From Bradyrhizobium sp. CB1015 (GTDB lineage Bacteria > Pseudomonadota > Alphaproteobacteria > Rhizobiales > Xanthobacteraceae), in assembly GCF_025200925.1 (NCBI RefSeq), contig NZ_CP104174.1, positions 806,001-870,000 of the forward strand: a stretch of 64,000 nt of DNA, in the 5' to 3' direction. The position numbers were made by a program, and so were the translations under genes. The number at the start of each line of letters is the position of its first letter. The first letter of the stretch is position 1. The notes under the pieces were generated by a model. It was not told the DNA's origin. It searched no databases and saw only the letters and a program-made list of their open reading frames with translations. This document shows, piece after piece, positions 42,492 to 51,798 of this stretch.

Positions 42492-43787
42492 TCACGCCGC
42501 CGCCTGCTCGCCGCGCCGGCTGGCCAAAATCTTGTCGATCCGCCGCCCGTCGAGATCGACCACCTCGATGTGCCAGCCGCCGAAATCGAAGGTGTCGCCG
42601 ACATCGGGCAGCTTGTTGAACTGTTGCAGCACGAGGCCCGCGACCGTGTTGTAGCGATGCGGCGGCAGATCGATGCCGAGCAGTTCGCCGAACTCGTCGA
42701 CCGGCATCCAGCCGGAGATCAGCAGCGAGTCGTCCTCGCGCCTGATGAAGGCCGGCTCGGGCGGTCCCTCCTCGGAATGAAAGGCACCGACGATCGAGTA
42801 GAGGATGTCGGCGGCCGTCACCATGCCTTCGAAGGCACCGTATTCGTCATAGACGAGCCCGACGTGAACCGGCGCCGCTTTCAGGATGGTCAACACGTCG
42901 CGCGCATCCGCCGACACCGGGATGCCGGGCGCCTCGCGCACCAGCGCGCGCAAGTCCGGGTTGCGTTCGTTCATATAGGCGACCAGCAGGTCCTTGGCCT
43001 GCAGCACGCCGATCGGCTTGTCGCGGTCGCCGTCGGAGACCGGAAAGCGCGAATGCGGGCTCTTGGCGATGATCTCCTGGATGGCGGCGGGATCGTCGTT
43101 CAGGTCGATCTCGTCGACCTCGGTGCGCGGGGTCATGACCGCGCCGACCGGCCGGTCCCCGAGCCGCATCACGCCGGCGATCATCTCCTTCTCGCCGGGC
43201 TCGAGCACGCCCGCGCTCTCGGCCTCGCTGACGAGGTGATGGATCTCGTCCTCCGAGACCTTCTCCTCGGCCTTGCCGCCGCGGCCGAGCAGGGCGAGGA
43301 TCAGCTTGCCGGAGACGTCGAGCAGAAAGACGAGCGGCAGCGATATTTTCGCAAGCGCATGCATCGCCGGCGCGACCCGCACTGCGATGCTTTCAGGGTC
43401 GCGTAGCGCCACCTGCTTCGGCACCAGCTCGCCGACGATCAAGGTGGCGTAGGTGATGAGCGTGACCACGATGCCGACGCCGACGATGTCGGCAATGCCG
43501 GAGGACAGGCCGAGCTCGAGCAGCCATTGCGTCAGCCGCTGCCCGAGCGTCGCGCCGGAGAACGCGCCGGAGAGCACGCCGACCAGCGTGATGCCGATCT
43601 GCACCGTCGAGAGGAACTTGCCGGGATCGGCCGCCAGCACCAGCGCCCGCTCGGCGCCGCGCACGCCCTTGGCGGCGAGCAGCGACAGCCGCGCTGGACG
43701 CGACGACACCACGGCGAGCTCGGACATGGAGAGCAGACCGTTGATGACGATCAGGACGACGACGATGACGAGTTCGAGCGAGAGCAT
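42492..43787 (-). CDS. CNNM/CorC-type membrane protein with CBS domains (HlyC family)
   Basis: 431 residues from ATG 43787. Three to four N-terminal helices form the DUF21/CNNM domain (LSLELVIVVVLIVINGLLSMSELAVVSSR, GELVPKQVALRDPE). Two CBS modules follow at about 205-330 (VMTPRTEVDEIDL, SRFPVSDGDRDKPIGVLQAKDLL) and a CorC_HlyC domain at about 345-425 (DSLLISGWMPVDEFGELLGI). These are Mg2+-linked or cobalt-efflux-type transporters. It is separated from the PilZ gene by a palindrome. The 237 bases upstream, to the chemoreceptor gene, hold no gene. Confidence 0.88.
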   Translation of the reverse strand: MLSLELVIVVVLIVINGLLSMSELAVVSSRPARLSLLAAKGVRGAERALVLAADPGKFLSTVQIGITLVGVLSGAFSGATLGQRLTQWLLELGLSSGIADIVGVGIVVTLITYATLIVGELVPKQVALRDPESIAVRVAPAMHALAKISLPLVFLLDVSGKLILALLGRGGKAEEKVSEDEIHHLVSEAESAGVLEPGEKEMIAGVMRLGDRPVGAVMTPRTEVDEIDLNDDPAAIQEIIAKSPHSRFPVSDGDRDKPIGVLQAKDLLVAYMNERNPDLRALVREAPGIPVSADARDVLTILKAAPVHVGLVYDEYGAFEGMVTAADILYSIVGAFHSEEGPPEPAFIRREDDSLLISGWMPVDEFGELLGIDLPPHRYNTVAGLVLQQFNKLPDVGDTFDFGGWHIEVVDLDGRRIDKILASRRGEQAAA

Positions 43788-44024
43788 TGACGTTCCGGAG
43801 GTAAGCAAGTGCGGCCGGGTGCCGGCGCAAGCCATTGATATAGGTATTCGGTGCGGAAGTGCTGGCAATTCCGCGCATTCGGCGGCCCGAAGGGAACCCA
43901 TCCGATAGCGTGTTCCAGGCAGGCCGCGACGCCACCCCGCGGAACTACGGAGCCTTGCTTAACGAGCCCTTAGTGCACGTCGGCTAGTTTTCGATATTGC
44001 AGAAAAATAGTCGAGGACCTGAGG

Positions 44025-46100
44025 ATGCGGATCGGAAAGCTTTTTGCGCTGTCGATGCTGACGGTGACGGTATTTGCAGTCATTCTCGGCGCGGAGGTGC
44101 TGATACCCCAGACGCGCATCTTCACGAACCGCTCCGACGCGATCAAGACGGTCGATGCCTTTGGCGCGACGCTGCTGGCAAGCCAGCACGTCGCCAGCCT
44201 TCGCGCTCCCTATATCGGACCGATTTTCCAGGAAGGCGCCGCAACGCCGGCGCAGCTCGAAGCTGCCTCGAAGGCGACAAAAACTGCCGATGCGGGCTTC
44301 GAGGCCGCAAGGCGCGCCGTCATGGTGCTGGATGACGGCGGCGCGATTGCCGAGAATCTCGACCGTGCCGCGCGGCGGCTGAAAGACATCACGACCGCGG
44401 CCGATCGTGCGATGAGCGTTCCTCTCGCGGCGCGCGACAGCGCCGCGACCAAGGGCTTCCTGCCCGGCGTTGCCGAGGTCCTCGCCAATCTCGAGCCTGT
44501 CATGAACCGGCTCGAGGCGAAGGTCATCAACGCCGATTCCTCGCTTGCGGCGCTGTTGAGCCTGGCGCGAACGGCGCAGGACCTGCGCGTTTCGGCCGGT
44601 AGCCGCGCCGCCACCCTCTCCCCGGCGCTCTCCACGCGGCGCCCGCTCACCGCGGCCGAACTGACGCTGATGGACCGCATGCAGGGACGCGTGGAGGCCG
44701 ACCGCGAGCGCATCGAGGCCGGTCTCGAGCAGCTCGGAAATCCCGTCCGCATCGCCGCCGCACTGAAGGCGGCAACGGATTCCTATTTCGGACAGGCCGC
44801 AATTGCCGTGGACAAGGAGCTTCCTGCAGCCCGGAGTGACGGAAAGTACGGTGGCAGCGCCGACGAGCTGGCGAAGGTCATCGTGCCGGCCATCCAGATG
44901 TTCTACGGCGTGCGCGACGCTGCGCTGGCGGAAGCTGCCGAGCGTGCCTCGGCCGCGCGCGACGGCGCGCTGGCGATGCTCGCGCTCGCCGGCGTCGCCG
45001 TACTGGCCCTGCTCGGCACGCTCGGCGGCGTGACCATGATGCTGCGCAGGCGCGTGGTGACACCGCTCGGCCGGATCGCCGATGTGATCGGAGCGCTCGC
45101 CGCCGGGCAGCACGAGGTCGAGATTCCCGCGACGGGCCGCAGCGACGAGATCGGCCAGGTCGCCGGCTCGCTCCAACATTTCAAGGATTCGCTGCTCGCC
45201 AAGAAGTCCGCCGACGAGGCCGCCGCGGTCGAAGCGGACGCGAAGCTGAAGCGCAGCCAGCGCATGGATCAGATCGCGCGCGAGTTCGAAGCCATGATCG
45301 GCGACGTCATCAACACCGTCTCGTCGGCATCCTCGGAACTGGAAGCCTCCGCGGGAACGCTGACGAGCACGGCCGCGCAATCGGAAACGGTCACGGCGAC
45401 CGTCGCCGCGGCCTCCGAGCAGGCCTCCACCAACGTGCAGACCGTTGCCGCTGCGGCCGAGGAGATGGCCTCGTCGGTCGACGAGATCGGCCGCCAGGTC
45501 CAGGATTCCGCACGCATCGCCGGCGAGGCGGTGCAGCAGGCCGGGCGGACCAACGAGCATGTCGGCGAGCTCGCCAGGGCCGCGGGCCGGATCGGCGACG
45601 TCGTCGAGCTCATCAGCCAGATCGCGGGCCAGACCAATCTTCTGGCGCTCAATGCCACCATCGAGGCGGCGCGCGCCGGCGAGGCCGGTCGCGGCTTCGC
45701 TGTCGTCGCCTCCGAGGTCAAGGCGCTGGCCGAGCAGACCGCCAAGGCCACCGGCGAGATCAGCCAGCAGATCGCAGGGATTCAGGCCGCGACCGAAGAT
45801 TCCGTCGGCGCGATCAAGGCGATCGGCGACACCATCTCCCGCATGTCCGAGATCGCGTCGGCCATCGCCGCGGCGGTCGAGGAGCAGGGCGCGGCGACGC
45901 GCGAGATCTCACGCAACGTGCAGCAGGCCGCGCGCGGCACCCAGCAGGTCTCCGCCAGCATCGTCGACGTGCAGCGCGGCGCCAGCCAGACCGGATCGGC
46001 CTCCTCCAACGTGCTCGCATCGGCAAGGTCGCTTTCGGGCGAAAGCAGCCGTCTCAAGACCGAGGTCGGAAAATTCCTCGATGCGATCCGCGCGGCGTAA
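44025..46100 (+). CDS. Methyl-accepting chemotaxis protein
   Basis: 691 residues. TM1 at about 5-27, a periplasmic helical sensor of about 285 residues (rich in Ala/Leu heptads, so a four-helix bundle is likely), TM2 near 316-337, HAMP about 338-391, and the signalling domain with the hairpin core [33 protein letters not shown]. The tip and the [23 protein letters not shown] stretch fit the 36- or 44-heptad class. The ligand is unknown. No che genes are close, so it works with a remote array. GAGGACCTGAGG precedes the ATG. Confidence 0.93.
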   Translation: MRIGKLFALSMLTVTVFAVILGAEVLIPQTRIFTNRSDAIKTVDAFGATLLASQHVASLRAPYIGPIFQEGAATPAQLEAASKATKTADAGFEAARRAVMVLDDGGAIAENLDRAARRLKDITTAADRAMSVPLAARDSAATKGFLPGVAEVLANLEPVMNRLEAKVINADSSLAALLSLARTAQDLRVSAGSRAATLSPALSTRRPLTAAELTLMDRMQGRVEADRERIEAGLEQLGNPVRIAAALKAATDSYFGQAAIAVDKELPAARSDGKYGGSADELAKVIVPAIQMFYGVRDAALAEAAERASAARDGALAMLALAGVAVLALLGTLGGVTMMLRRRVVTPLGRIADVIGALAAGQHEVEIPATGRSDEIGQVAGSLQHFKDSLLAKKSADEAAAVEADAKLKRSQRMDQIAREFEAMIGDVINTVSSASSELEASAGTLTSTAAQSETVTATVAAASEQASTNVQTVAAAAEEMASSVDEIGRQVQDSARIAGEAVQQAGRTNEHVGELARAAGRIGDVVELISQIAGQTNLLALNATIEAARAGEAGRGFAVVASEVKALAEQTAKATGEISQQIAGIQAATEDSVGAIKAIGDTISRMSEIASAIAAAVEEQGAATREISRNVQQAARGTQQVSASIVDVQRGASQTGSASSNVLASARSLSGESSRLKTEVGKFLDAIRAA

Positions 46101-46216
46101 CAAGGTCATTGTGCCAGGAACGCGCTTCACCTAGACTTGCATCCGGGGGATGTCGCAGCCTCCCCGTGAAGTGGTGATCCCACGCAAGCGCTGCTCGCTT
46201 ATCCATGGAGCGAGCA

Positions 46217-46948
46217 ATGGACGGGATCGCAATCGAGCTTCCGCTTTTTCTGTTGGCCACCTTCGCCGGCGCGTTCGTCGCCGGCCTCTCCGGCTTCGCC
46301 TTCGGCCTGGTCGCGGCATCGCTGTGGCTTTACGTGCTGACGCCGCTCCAGAGCGCCAGCCTGATCGTCGGCTTCGGCCTTCTGGTGCAGGGCTATTCGG
46401 TCTGGAAGCTGCGCAGCGCACTCGACTGGCACCGGCTGTGGTCCTTCATCGTCGGTGCAGTCATCGGTGTGCCGGCCGGGGTGTCGCTGCTGACCTGGGC
46501 CGATCCGAAGAATGTCCGCATCGCGGTCGGTGCAATCCTGATCGCCTATAGCCTCCATGCATTCTTCCGGCCGCAGCTCAAACTCGCGGCCGTCGTGCCA
46601 CCGGCTGCCGACGTGACGGTCGGTTTCGTCAACGGCCTGCTCGGCGGGCTGACCGGCCTTGCCGGCATCCTCGTCACCATCTGGTGCAATTTGCGCGGCC
46701 TGCCCAAGGACGCGCAGCGCGCCACGTTCCAGCCGGTCGCCGTCGTGGTGTTCGCCATGGCGGCGTTCTGGCTCGGTGCCAAGGGATCGCTCACATCAGA
46801 CACGGCGAAGCTGTTCGCGCTCGGCCTGCCGTTTCTGTTCGCCGGAACGTGGCTCGGGCTGAAACTGTTCGGCCGGATCGACGAGGCCGCGTTCCGCAAG
46901 ATCGTGCTGGCGCTGCTGTTCGTCTCGGGTGTTGCGCTCCTGTTCTGA
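46217..46948 (+). CDS. Sulfite exporter TauE/SafE-family permease
   Basis: 243 residues from ATG 46217 (TGGAG six bases upstream; ATG 46205 is an alternative). Seven to eight helices with the DUF81 motifs LSGFAFGLVAASL and FVNGLLGGLTGLAGILVTIWCNLRG, the paired G-rich repeats of the family. Members export sulfite, sulfoacetate or other anions, or import some organic acids. No neighbouring sulfur gene helps to choose. The convergent porin gene ends nine bases away. Confidence 0.85.
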   Translation: MDGIAIELPLFLLATFAGAFVAGLSGFAFGLVAASLWLYVLTPLQSASLIVGFGLLVQGYSVWKLRSALDWHRLWSFIVGAVIGVPAGVSLLTWADPKNVRIAVGAILIAYSLHAFFRPQLKLAAVVPPAADVTVGFVNGLLGGLTGLAGILVTIWCNLRGLPKDAQRATFQPVAVVVFAMAAFWLGAKGSLTSDTAKLFALGLPFLFAGTWLGLKLFGRIDEAAFRKIVLALLFVSGVALLF

Positions 46949-46957
46949 GCTGCGGGC

Positions 46958-49030
46958 TCAGAACTCCCCGTGCAGCCGCCCCGAGAACACCGACACCGGT
47001 CCGCGGTCGGCGTTGTAGGCGGGGTTGACGATGAGCTGGTAGTCGGCGGTGAGGGTGATGCTCTTGTTCACCGCGTAGGCGTAATAGGTTTCGAGGATGC
47101 GCTCCTTGCGGTAGTTCAGCGCGCCGTCGCCGACGAGGACACCGAGGCCGCCGGCGGCGAGGAAGTCGCGATAATCCTGCGAGATTGCGTTGATCGCACC
47201 GCCGACGCCGATCACGTCGTCCGGCCTTCCCCAGCGCGCGCCCTTGATCGACAATCCCGCGGACAGGCTGCGATGAATGTCGGTGAAGGCCAGCGTTTCG
47301 GACTTGCCATCGTTCCAGCTCCAGCGGCCGAACAGCCCGACATCGTCGGTGATTGCCTGCTCGAGGTTGAGCACATAGCCGTACTTCAGGCGGCCGCGCC
47401 GGGTCTGCGCGATGTCGAGATTGAGCGCGGGATTGTTCAGCGTTTCGCGGAAGCTGCCCATATTGGCGCTGTCGAGCCAGCCGATGGTCCTGAGCTTGCC
47501 GGGCTGGCCGAGCAGCGAAAAGCGAGTCTCGAGCTCGAGCAGATATTGACCGCGCTCCCCGACCCTGGTGTCGAAGTGATTGGAGTTGGACTCGGAGACC
47601 ATCAGGAAATAGCCGCCGCGCAGCGCCCATTGCTTCTGGTTGAGTTCGGCGGTGACGCCGTAGGTGAGGCCGACCTTGTCGGCGGAATAGTCGAAGGCGC
47701 CGGGCGCCCAGATCGACCAGTTCATGAAATCCCGGCGCGTGTCCTTGGCGTAGGCGTTGCCGTCGAACACGTCGACCACCGGAAACTTGCCGGCCTGAAT
47801 CGTGAGGCGCGACACGTCGACCTTCTGTCCCAGCTGCAACTGACTGCTCGCAAGCTCCTCCTGCTCGCCGCCGAAGCCAAACGTCTGGCGTACGAACAGG
47901 CGCGAGGTGTTGTAGTGCGGGTAGGGGAAGTTCGACTTCTGCGCCTCGCCGTTCGGGAAGCCGGCCGCACCGACCGTGTCGTTCAGTCCAAATCCCTGCA
48001 GCAATTCGGGATTGTAATAGACCTCGCCGCCGTCCCACAGCCGTGCGTTCAGGAACAGGCTGTTACTCCACGTCGCCTTGGCCTGCCGCGACGGCGACAG
48101 TGAATTCGGTCCGGTATAGAGCGCGGGGAACGATGGATAGCCTTGCGGCAGATAGGTGCTCTGGCCGTGGATCTCCCAGCGATCCGATTCCGTGTCGATC
48201 AGCGAGCTCTTCGGGTTATAGCTCGGCATGCCCGGCCAATCGACCTTGCGGTTGAGGCCGAGCCTGACCTGCTGCAAGTCGAGCGACGAGGAGGTGTATT
48301 GCGCGCCCGTGGAGAAGGCGACGTGGGCGCTATCGAAGCGGCTGTAGAGATATTCGAGCCGCGCGCTCCAATGCGGCGCGAAACCGTATTCGACGCCGGC
48401 GCCGGCAGTCCAGCCGGGACGTGTGTTGAGGATCTTCGGGATTTCGGCGCCGGAGGCCGGCGCGTCGAAATAGCGCTCGCCCATCCAGGCAAAGCCGCCG
48501 GTGGCATAGACGAGCCACGGACCGCTGGTGTAGCCGACGCGCCCGCGCAGGCTCGCAGTGTAGTCCCATTGCTGCGTGACGGTGTTGGCGGGCGTCGCCA
48601 GGAACGAGACGATCGAGTTAGAGGTGATGTAGTTGGGAAATGTGAAATCGCCCTCGACGCCGACCAGCAAGCCGGAGTTGAGCCGGTAATTGTAGCCAGC
48701 CTGCACGCCGCCGATCATGCCGCTGAAGACGCCGCTGTCGCTGAGTGCGGCGCCGTCGTTCAGCGCAAAGTGCGACGAGCCGCGGCCATAGCCGGCATGC
48801 GCGCCGATATAGAGGCCGGTCCAGTCATAGACCGCTCTCAAGGCCGGCGCCTTCAGCGGCAGATCGGCCGCGCGGCCGGCAGTCGGAAAAGCCAGCACGC
48901 CTGTGGCAATCGCCGCGGCCGTTCGCAAGCACCGATGTTTGTGACCTCTCAACGCCAAAACGCACGCCCCCAAACGCGAATGTGTCCCACCCGCCGCAAT
49001 ATCCCTGCCGCGTCGCGGCGATTCTGTCAT
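46958..49030 (-). CDS. Outer-membrane protein: Omp25/31-type barrel fused to an OprB-type porin
   Basis: 690 residues from ATG 49030; the start is uncertain (a TTG at 49111 or a TTG at 48952 that would put a signal peptide at the N-terminus are also possible). The signal peptide core TAAAIATGVLAFPTAGRAADLP precedes an Omp25/Omp31-like eight-stranded barrel at about 68-265 (YDWTGLYIGAHAGYGRGSSHF, VQAGYNYRLNSGLLVGVEGDF). After a linker, an OprB carbohydrate-porin domain runs from about 278 to the end (DRWEIHGQSTYLPQGYPSFPALYTGP, and C-terminal HGEF). The fused order is unusual. It probably makes a sugar channel plus a smaller barrel in the outer membrane. Confidence 0.82.
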   Translation of the reverse strand: MTESPRRGRDIAAGGTHSRLGACVLALRGHKHRCLRTAAAIATGVLAFPTAGRAADLPLKAPALRAVYDWTGLYIGAHAGYGRGSSHFALNDGAALSDSGVFSGMIGGVQAGYNYRLNSGLLVGVEGDFTFPNYITSNSIVSFLATPANTVTQQWDYTASLRGRVGYTSGPWLVYATGGFAWMGERYFDAPASGAEIPKILNTRPGWTAGAGVEYGFAPHWSARLEYLYSRFDSAHVAFSTGAQYTSSSLDLQQVRLGLNRKVDWPGMPSYNPKSSLIDTESDRWEIHGQSTYLPQGYPSFPALYTGPNSLSPSRQAKATWSNSLFLNARLWDGGEVYYNPELLQGFGLNDTVGAAGFPNGEAQKSNFPYPHYNTSRLFVRQTFGFGGEQEELASSQLQLGQKVDVSRLTIQAGKFPVVDVFDGNAYAKDTRRDFMNWSIWAPGAFDYSADKVGLTYGVTAELNQKQWALRGGYFLMVSESNSNHFDTRVGERGQYLLELETRFSLLGQPGKLRTIGWLDSANMGSFRETLNNPALNLDIAQTRRGRLKYGYVLNLEQAITDDVGLFGRWSWNDGKSETLAFTDIHRSLSAGLSIKGARWGRPDDVIGVGGAINAISQDYRDFLAAGGLGVLVGDGALNYRKERILETYYAYAVNKSITLTADYQLIVNPAYNADRGPVSVFSGRLHGEF

Positions 49031-49219
49031 CAGGCCTTGGCGATCGAGGCGACCGGCCGAGATGATCTCGATTCGCCCCGACGTCGTCCCAAGTTCCTGA
49101 ACCTGCGACAAACCTTATTGCGATTAATTCGCAATAGCAACTGATGCGCATCGCCGCAGAGGAGAGTTCGCACCGCTGTGTGACGCGGCTGCAACAAAAT
49201 CTGGGAGCCCAAAACAGAT

Positions 49220-49250
49220 GACCCCGCCCGGGGGGACGCCGGGCGGGGTC
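49220..49250 (-). terminator. Strong hairpin downstream of the small exported-protein gene
   Basis: Perfect 12-bp stem: GACCCCGCCCGG (49220-49231) and CCGGGCGGGGTC (49239-49250), seven-base loop. On the minus strand it is followed by TCTGTTTTGGG, a weak U-rich stretch, so it can terminate the 49329-49592 transcript. Confidence 0.65.
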
Positions 49251-49328
49251 GGGGGCACGACACGGGGTGGATGAGGCGCCCGTGTCGGACGCGGGATCCA
49301 CGTGGAGATCGGCCTCAGGTACGCAGGA

Positions 49329-49592
49329 TCAGTAGCAGGTGCGAACGCGGCCGACGTACTGGCCGAAGGCGTTGTACTGCGCGACCCAGCCGCAGCGGTG
49401 ATAGCCGTAATAATAGGGGTCGTTGCTGGCGGCGATCGCGGAGCCGACGACGGCGGCGGTGGCGATGCCGGCACCGACACCCCAGACCCAGCCGGGCTGC
49501 TTGGCTTCGGCCGAGGTGGTGGTGGATGCGATGCTGCCGGTAACCGCGAGGGCAGCGAGAGCTGCGGCGGCAATCTTGGTCTTGATCGACAT
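49329..49592 (-). CDS. Small exported or membrane-bound Gly/Ala-rich protein
   Basis: 87 residues from ATG 49592 with GGAG seven bases upstream. Signal peptide about 1-34 (SIKTKIAAAALAALAVTGSIAS, cleavage before KQPGW), then WVWGVGAGIATAAVVGSAIAAS, a Gly/Ala-rich membrane-like helix, and the ending YYYGYHRCGWVAQYNAFGQY with one Cys pair. This kind of protein is frequent in Bradyrhizobium-type genomes. The role is unknown. A strong terminator lies 80-110 bases downstream. Confidence 0.75.
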   Translation of the reverse strand: MSIKTKIAAAALAALAVTGSIASTTTSAEAKQPGWVWGVGAGIATAAVVGSAIAASNDPYYYGYHRCGWVAQYNAFGQYVGRVRTCY

Positions 49593-49732
49593 GTGAAACT
49601 CCATCCGGGGTTGAGGCGGTCCGTTGTGGCCCGCGTGCCCAGTTGGACGGAGGCTCCTCGCGTCCGGTTCGAAGAGCGCAAATGTGCGCGCGAAGACGCG
49701 ATCTTTCCTGAATGAATCCAGGAAGATACCGG

Positions 49733-50551
49733 CTAGCCCAGGGGGCCCTTGGCAAGCCTGTTCACGTCGAAGTTATCGACCTCGCCCAACAGCTCGCAGA
49801 ACGCCGTCGCACCCTGGTCGAGCAGCTGCTCGCCCTTCTCAGGATGGGCCAGCGTCGCGTTGCCGACGGCACCGCTGGCGTTGAGATCCTGCGCCTGCCA
49901 GGCGAACGGCGCCGGCCGCTGCGTCGACAGCCAGCGATATTGCTGCTCGATCGCGATACTGCTTGCGGGAAAGTCGGCGACCGCATCCTTGCGCACCTGA
50001 TTCGGATAGCGCGCCAGCATGATCGAGGTCTCGACGGCGCCGCCGTGAATGCCGTGGCGCACCTCATCGGTCGGGAACAGCTTGTCGGCGCCTGAGAGCC
50101 GCGACCACGACGTCGTCACCACGAACAGCTTGTGATGTGCGCGAAGGTCCTGCGCGACCAGCATCATCGCCGCGCTGTTGCCGCCATGGCTGGTGACGAT
50201 GACGAGCTTCCTCACGCCGCGGCGTGCAACGTCTTCGCCGATCGCGGTCCATTTCCTCAGCGCTATCTCGGTCGGCAGCGTCTGCGTGCCCGGATAGTCG
50301 ATATGCTCGGTGGAAATCCCCACCCGTTCGACCGGGAGGAAACTTGCCGGAACGGTCGCGGGCAACAGCTGCCGCACGCGTGCCAGGTAAGCGTCCGCGA
50401 TCAGCACGTCCGTCGTCAGTGGCAGATGCGGGCCGTGCTGCTCGGTTGCCGCCAGCGGCAGCACCGCGATCCAGCGCGACACTTCGCCCGGGCTCGCATG
50501 AGCCCAGTCGATGTCGATCCAGTCGCGGGAGGGCGTCATCGAGGTTTCCAT
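49733..50551 (-). CDS. Creatininase-family amidohydrolase
   Basis: 272 residues from ATG 50551 (ATG 50539, four codons on, has the better GGAA spacing). Metal ligands of the family are visible: Glu and His in ATEQHGPHLPLTTD, the Asp of the same motif, and SHGGNSAAM. Members open cyclic amides (creatinine) or process lumazine/pterin and mycofactocin intermediates. It is divergent from the NMT1-type ABC importer and 2-hydroxyacid dehydrogenase operon, so it may act on what that importer brings in. Confidence 0.83.
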   Translation of the reverse strand: METSMTPSRDWIDIDWAHASPGEVSRWIAVLPLAATEQHGPHLPLTTDVLIADAYLARVRQLLPATVPASFLPVERVGISTEHIDYPGTQTLPTEIALRKWTAIGEDVARRGVRKLVIVTSHGGNSAAMMLVAQDLRAHHKLFVVTTSWSRLSGADKLFPTDEVRHGIHGGAVETSIMLARYPNQVRKDAVADFPASSIAIEQQYRWLSTQRPAPFAWQAQDLNASGAVGNATLAHPEKGEQLLDQGATAFCELLGEVDNFDVNRLAKGPLG

Positions 50552-50677
50552 GCCCGAATTTGTCACGTAATTTGCGGTATGAGGGGATGCGGGCCCGGCC
50601 GGCTCGCATCCCCTGATGTCATGCGGTTTTATCGCGTTGCCTTCACTTGAACCAGCCACGATCGACGGAGTGCCATC

Positions 50678-51700
50678 ATGCCCCCCTTTCATCTGCGACG
50701 AGCGTTAATTGCGGGCTTGTTGGCCGCTGTCGCCTCCTTTGCGCCGGCGCGCGCCGAAACGCTGGACAAGGTCACCTTCGGCACCAACTGGGTCGCCGAG
50801 GCCGAGCATGGCGGCTTCTTCCAGGCGGTCGCCGACGGCACCTACAAGAAATATGGCCTCGACGTCACCATCGTCCCCGGCGGTCCCAACGAGAACAACC
50901 GGATGCTGCTGATCGCCGGCAAGATCGATTTCTTCATGGCCGCGAACACGCTGATGTCGTTCGACGCCGTCGCCAACAACGTTCCCGTCGTCAGCATCGC
51001 CGCGGTGTTCCAGAAGGATCCGCAGGTGATGCTGACGCAGCCCGACGCCAAGGTCGCCAAGATCGAGGACCTCAAGCCGCTGACGCTGTTCGTCTCCAAG
51101 GAAGGCATGACCAGCTATTTCCAATGGCTGAAGTCCGAATACGGCTTCAGCGAGAAGAACGTCCGCCCCTATAATTTCAATCCGCAACCCTTCATCGCCA
51201 ATCCCAAGAGCGCCATGCAGGGTTACGTCACCTCCGAGCCCTTCGCGGTCGAGAAAGCCGCCGGCTTCAAGCCCAACGTGCTGCTGCTCGCCGATTACGG
51301 CTTCAACACCTATTCGACGCTGATCGAGACCCGCCGTGAGATCGTCGAGAAGAAGCCTGACCTGGTCCAGCGCTTCGTCGATGCCTCCATGATCGGCTGG
51401 TACAACTACATCTACCGCGACAATTCCGCCGGCAATGCCCTGATCAAGCAGCTCAACCCGGAGATGACCGACGATCTCTTGGCCTATTCCGTCGCCAAGA
51501 TGAAGGAGCACGGCATCGTCGATTCCGGCGACAGCTTGAAGAACGGCATCGGCGCCATGAGCGACGAGCGCTACGCATCCTTCTTCAACAAGATGGTCAA
51601 GGCCGGCGTCGTGAAGGCCGATCTCGACTTCCGCAAATCCTATACGCTGCGCTTCGTCAACAAGGGCGTCGGCGTCGAGCTGCGCCCGAACAAGCCGTAA
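50678..51700 (+). CDS. ABC transporter substrate-binding protein, NMT1/THI5-like
   Basis: 340 residues with a signal peptide ending APARA before ETLDK (about residue 25). The THI5/NMT1 fold is shown by FGTNWVAEAEHGGFFQAVADGTYKKYGLDVTIVPGG, the closest match to receptors for pyrimidine precursors, riboflavin or similar heterocycles. It has KIDFFMAANTLMSFDAVANN and FNTYSTLIETRREIVEKKP. It is separated from the ATPase gene by a small palindrome. The divergent creatininase-type gene hints at a cyclic amide ligand. Confidence 0.9.
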   Translation: MPPFHLRRALIAGLLAAVASFAPARAETLDKVTFGTNWVAEAEHGGFFQAVADGTYKKYGLDVTIVPGGPNENNRMLLIAGKIDFFMAANTLMSFDAVANNVPVVSIAAVFQKDPQVMLTQPDAKVAKIEDLKPLTLFVSKEGMTSYFQWLKSEYGFSEKNVRPYNFNPQPFIANPKSAMQGYVTSEPFAVEKAAGFKPNVLLLADYGFNTYSTLIETRREIVEKKPDLVQRFVDASMIGWYNYIYRDNSAGNALIKQLNPEMTDDLLAYSVAKMKEHGIVDSGDSLKNGIGAMSDERYASFFNKMVKAGVVKADLDFRKSYTLRFVNKGVGVELRPNKP

Positions 51701-51738
51701 CGGATGTCGAGCTTGGGAACGCGGGTGCGGCTGGGGCC

Positions 51739-51763
51739 CACCTCTCCCCCTTGGGGAGAGGTG
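51739..51763. repeat. Palindrome between binding-protein and ATPase genes
   Basis: CACCTCTCCCC (51739-51749) and GGGGAGAGGTG (51753-51763), perfect 11-bp arms with a three-base loop. It occupies the 98-base gap between the two ABC genes. Confidence 0.85.
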
Positions 51764-51798
51764 AGGGACGCCGTTCGACCGAGTCTCACCGGCGCGCG

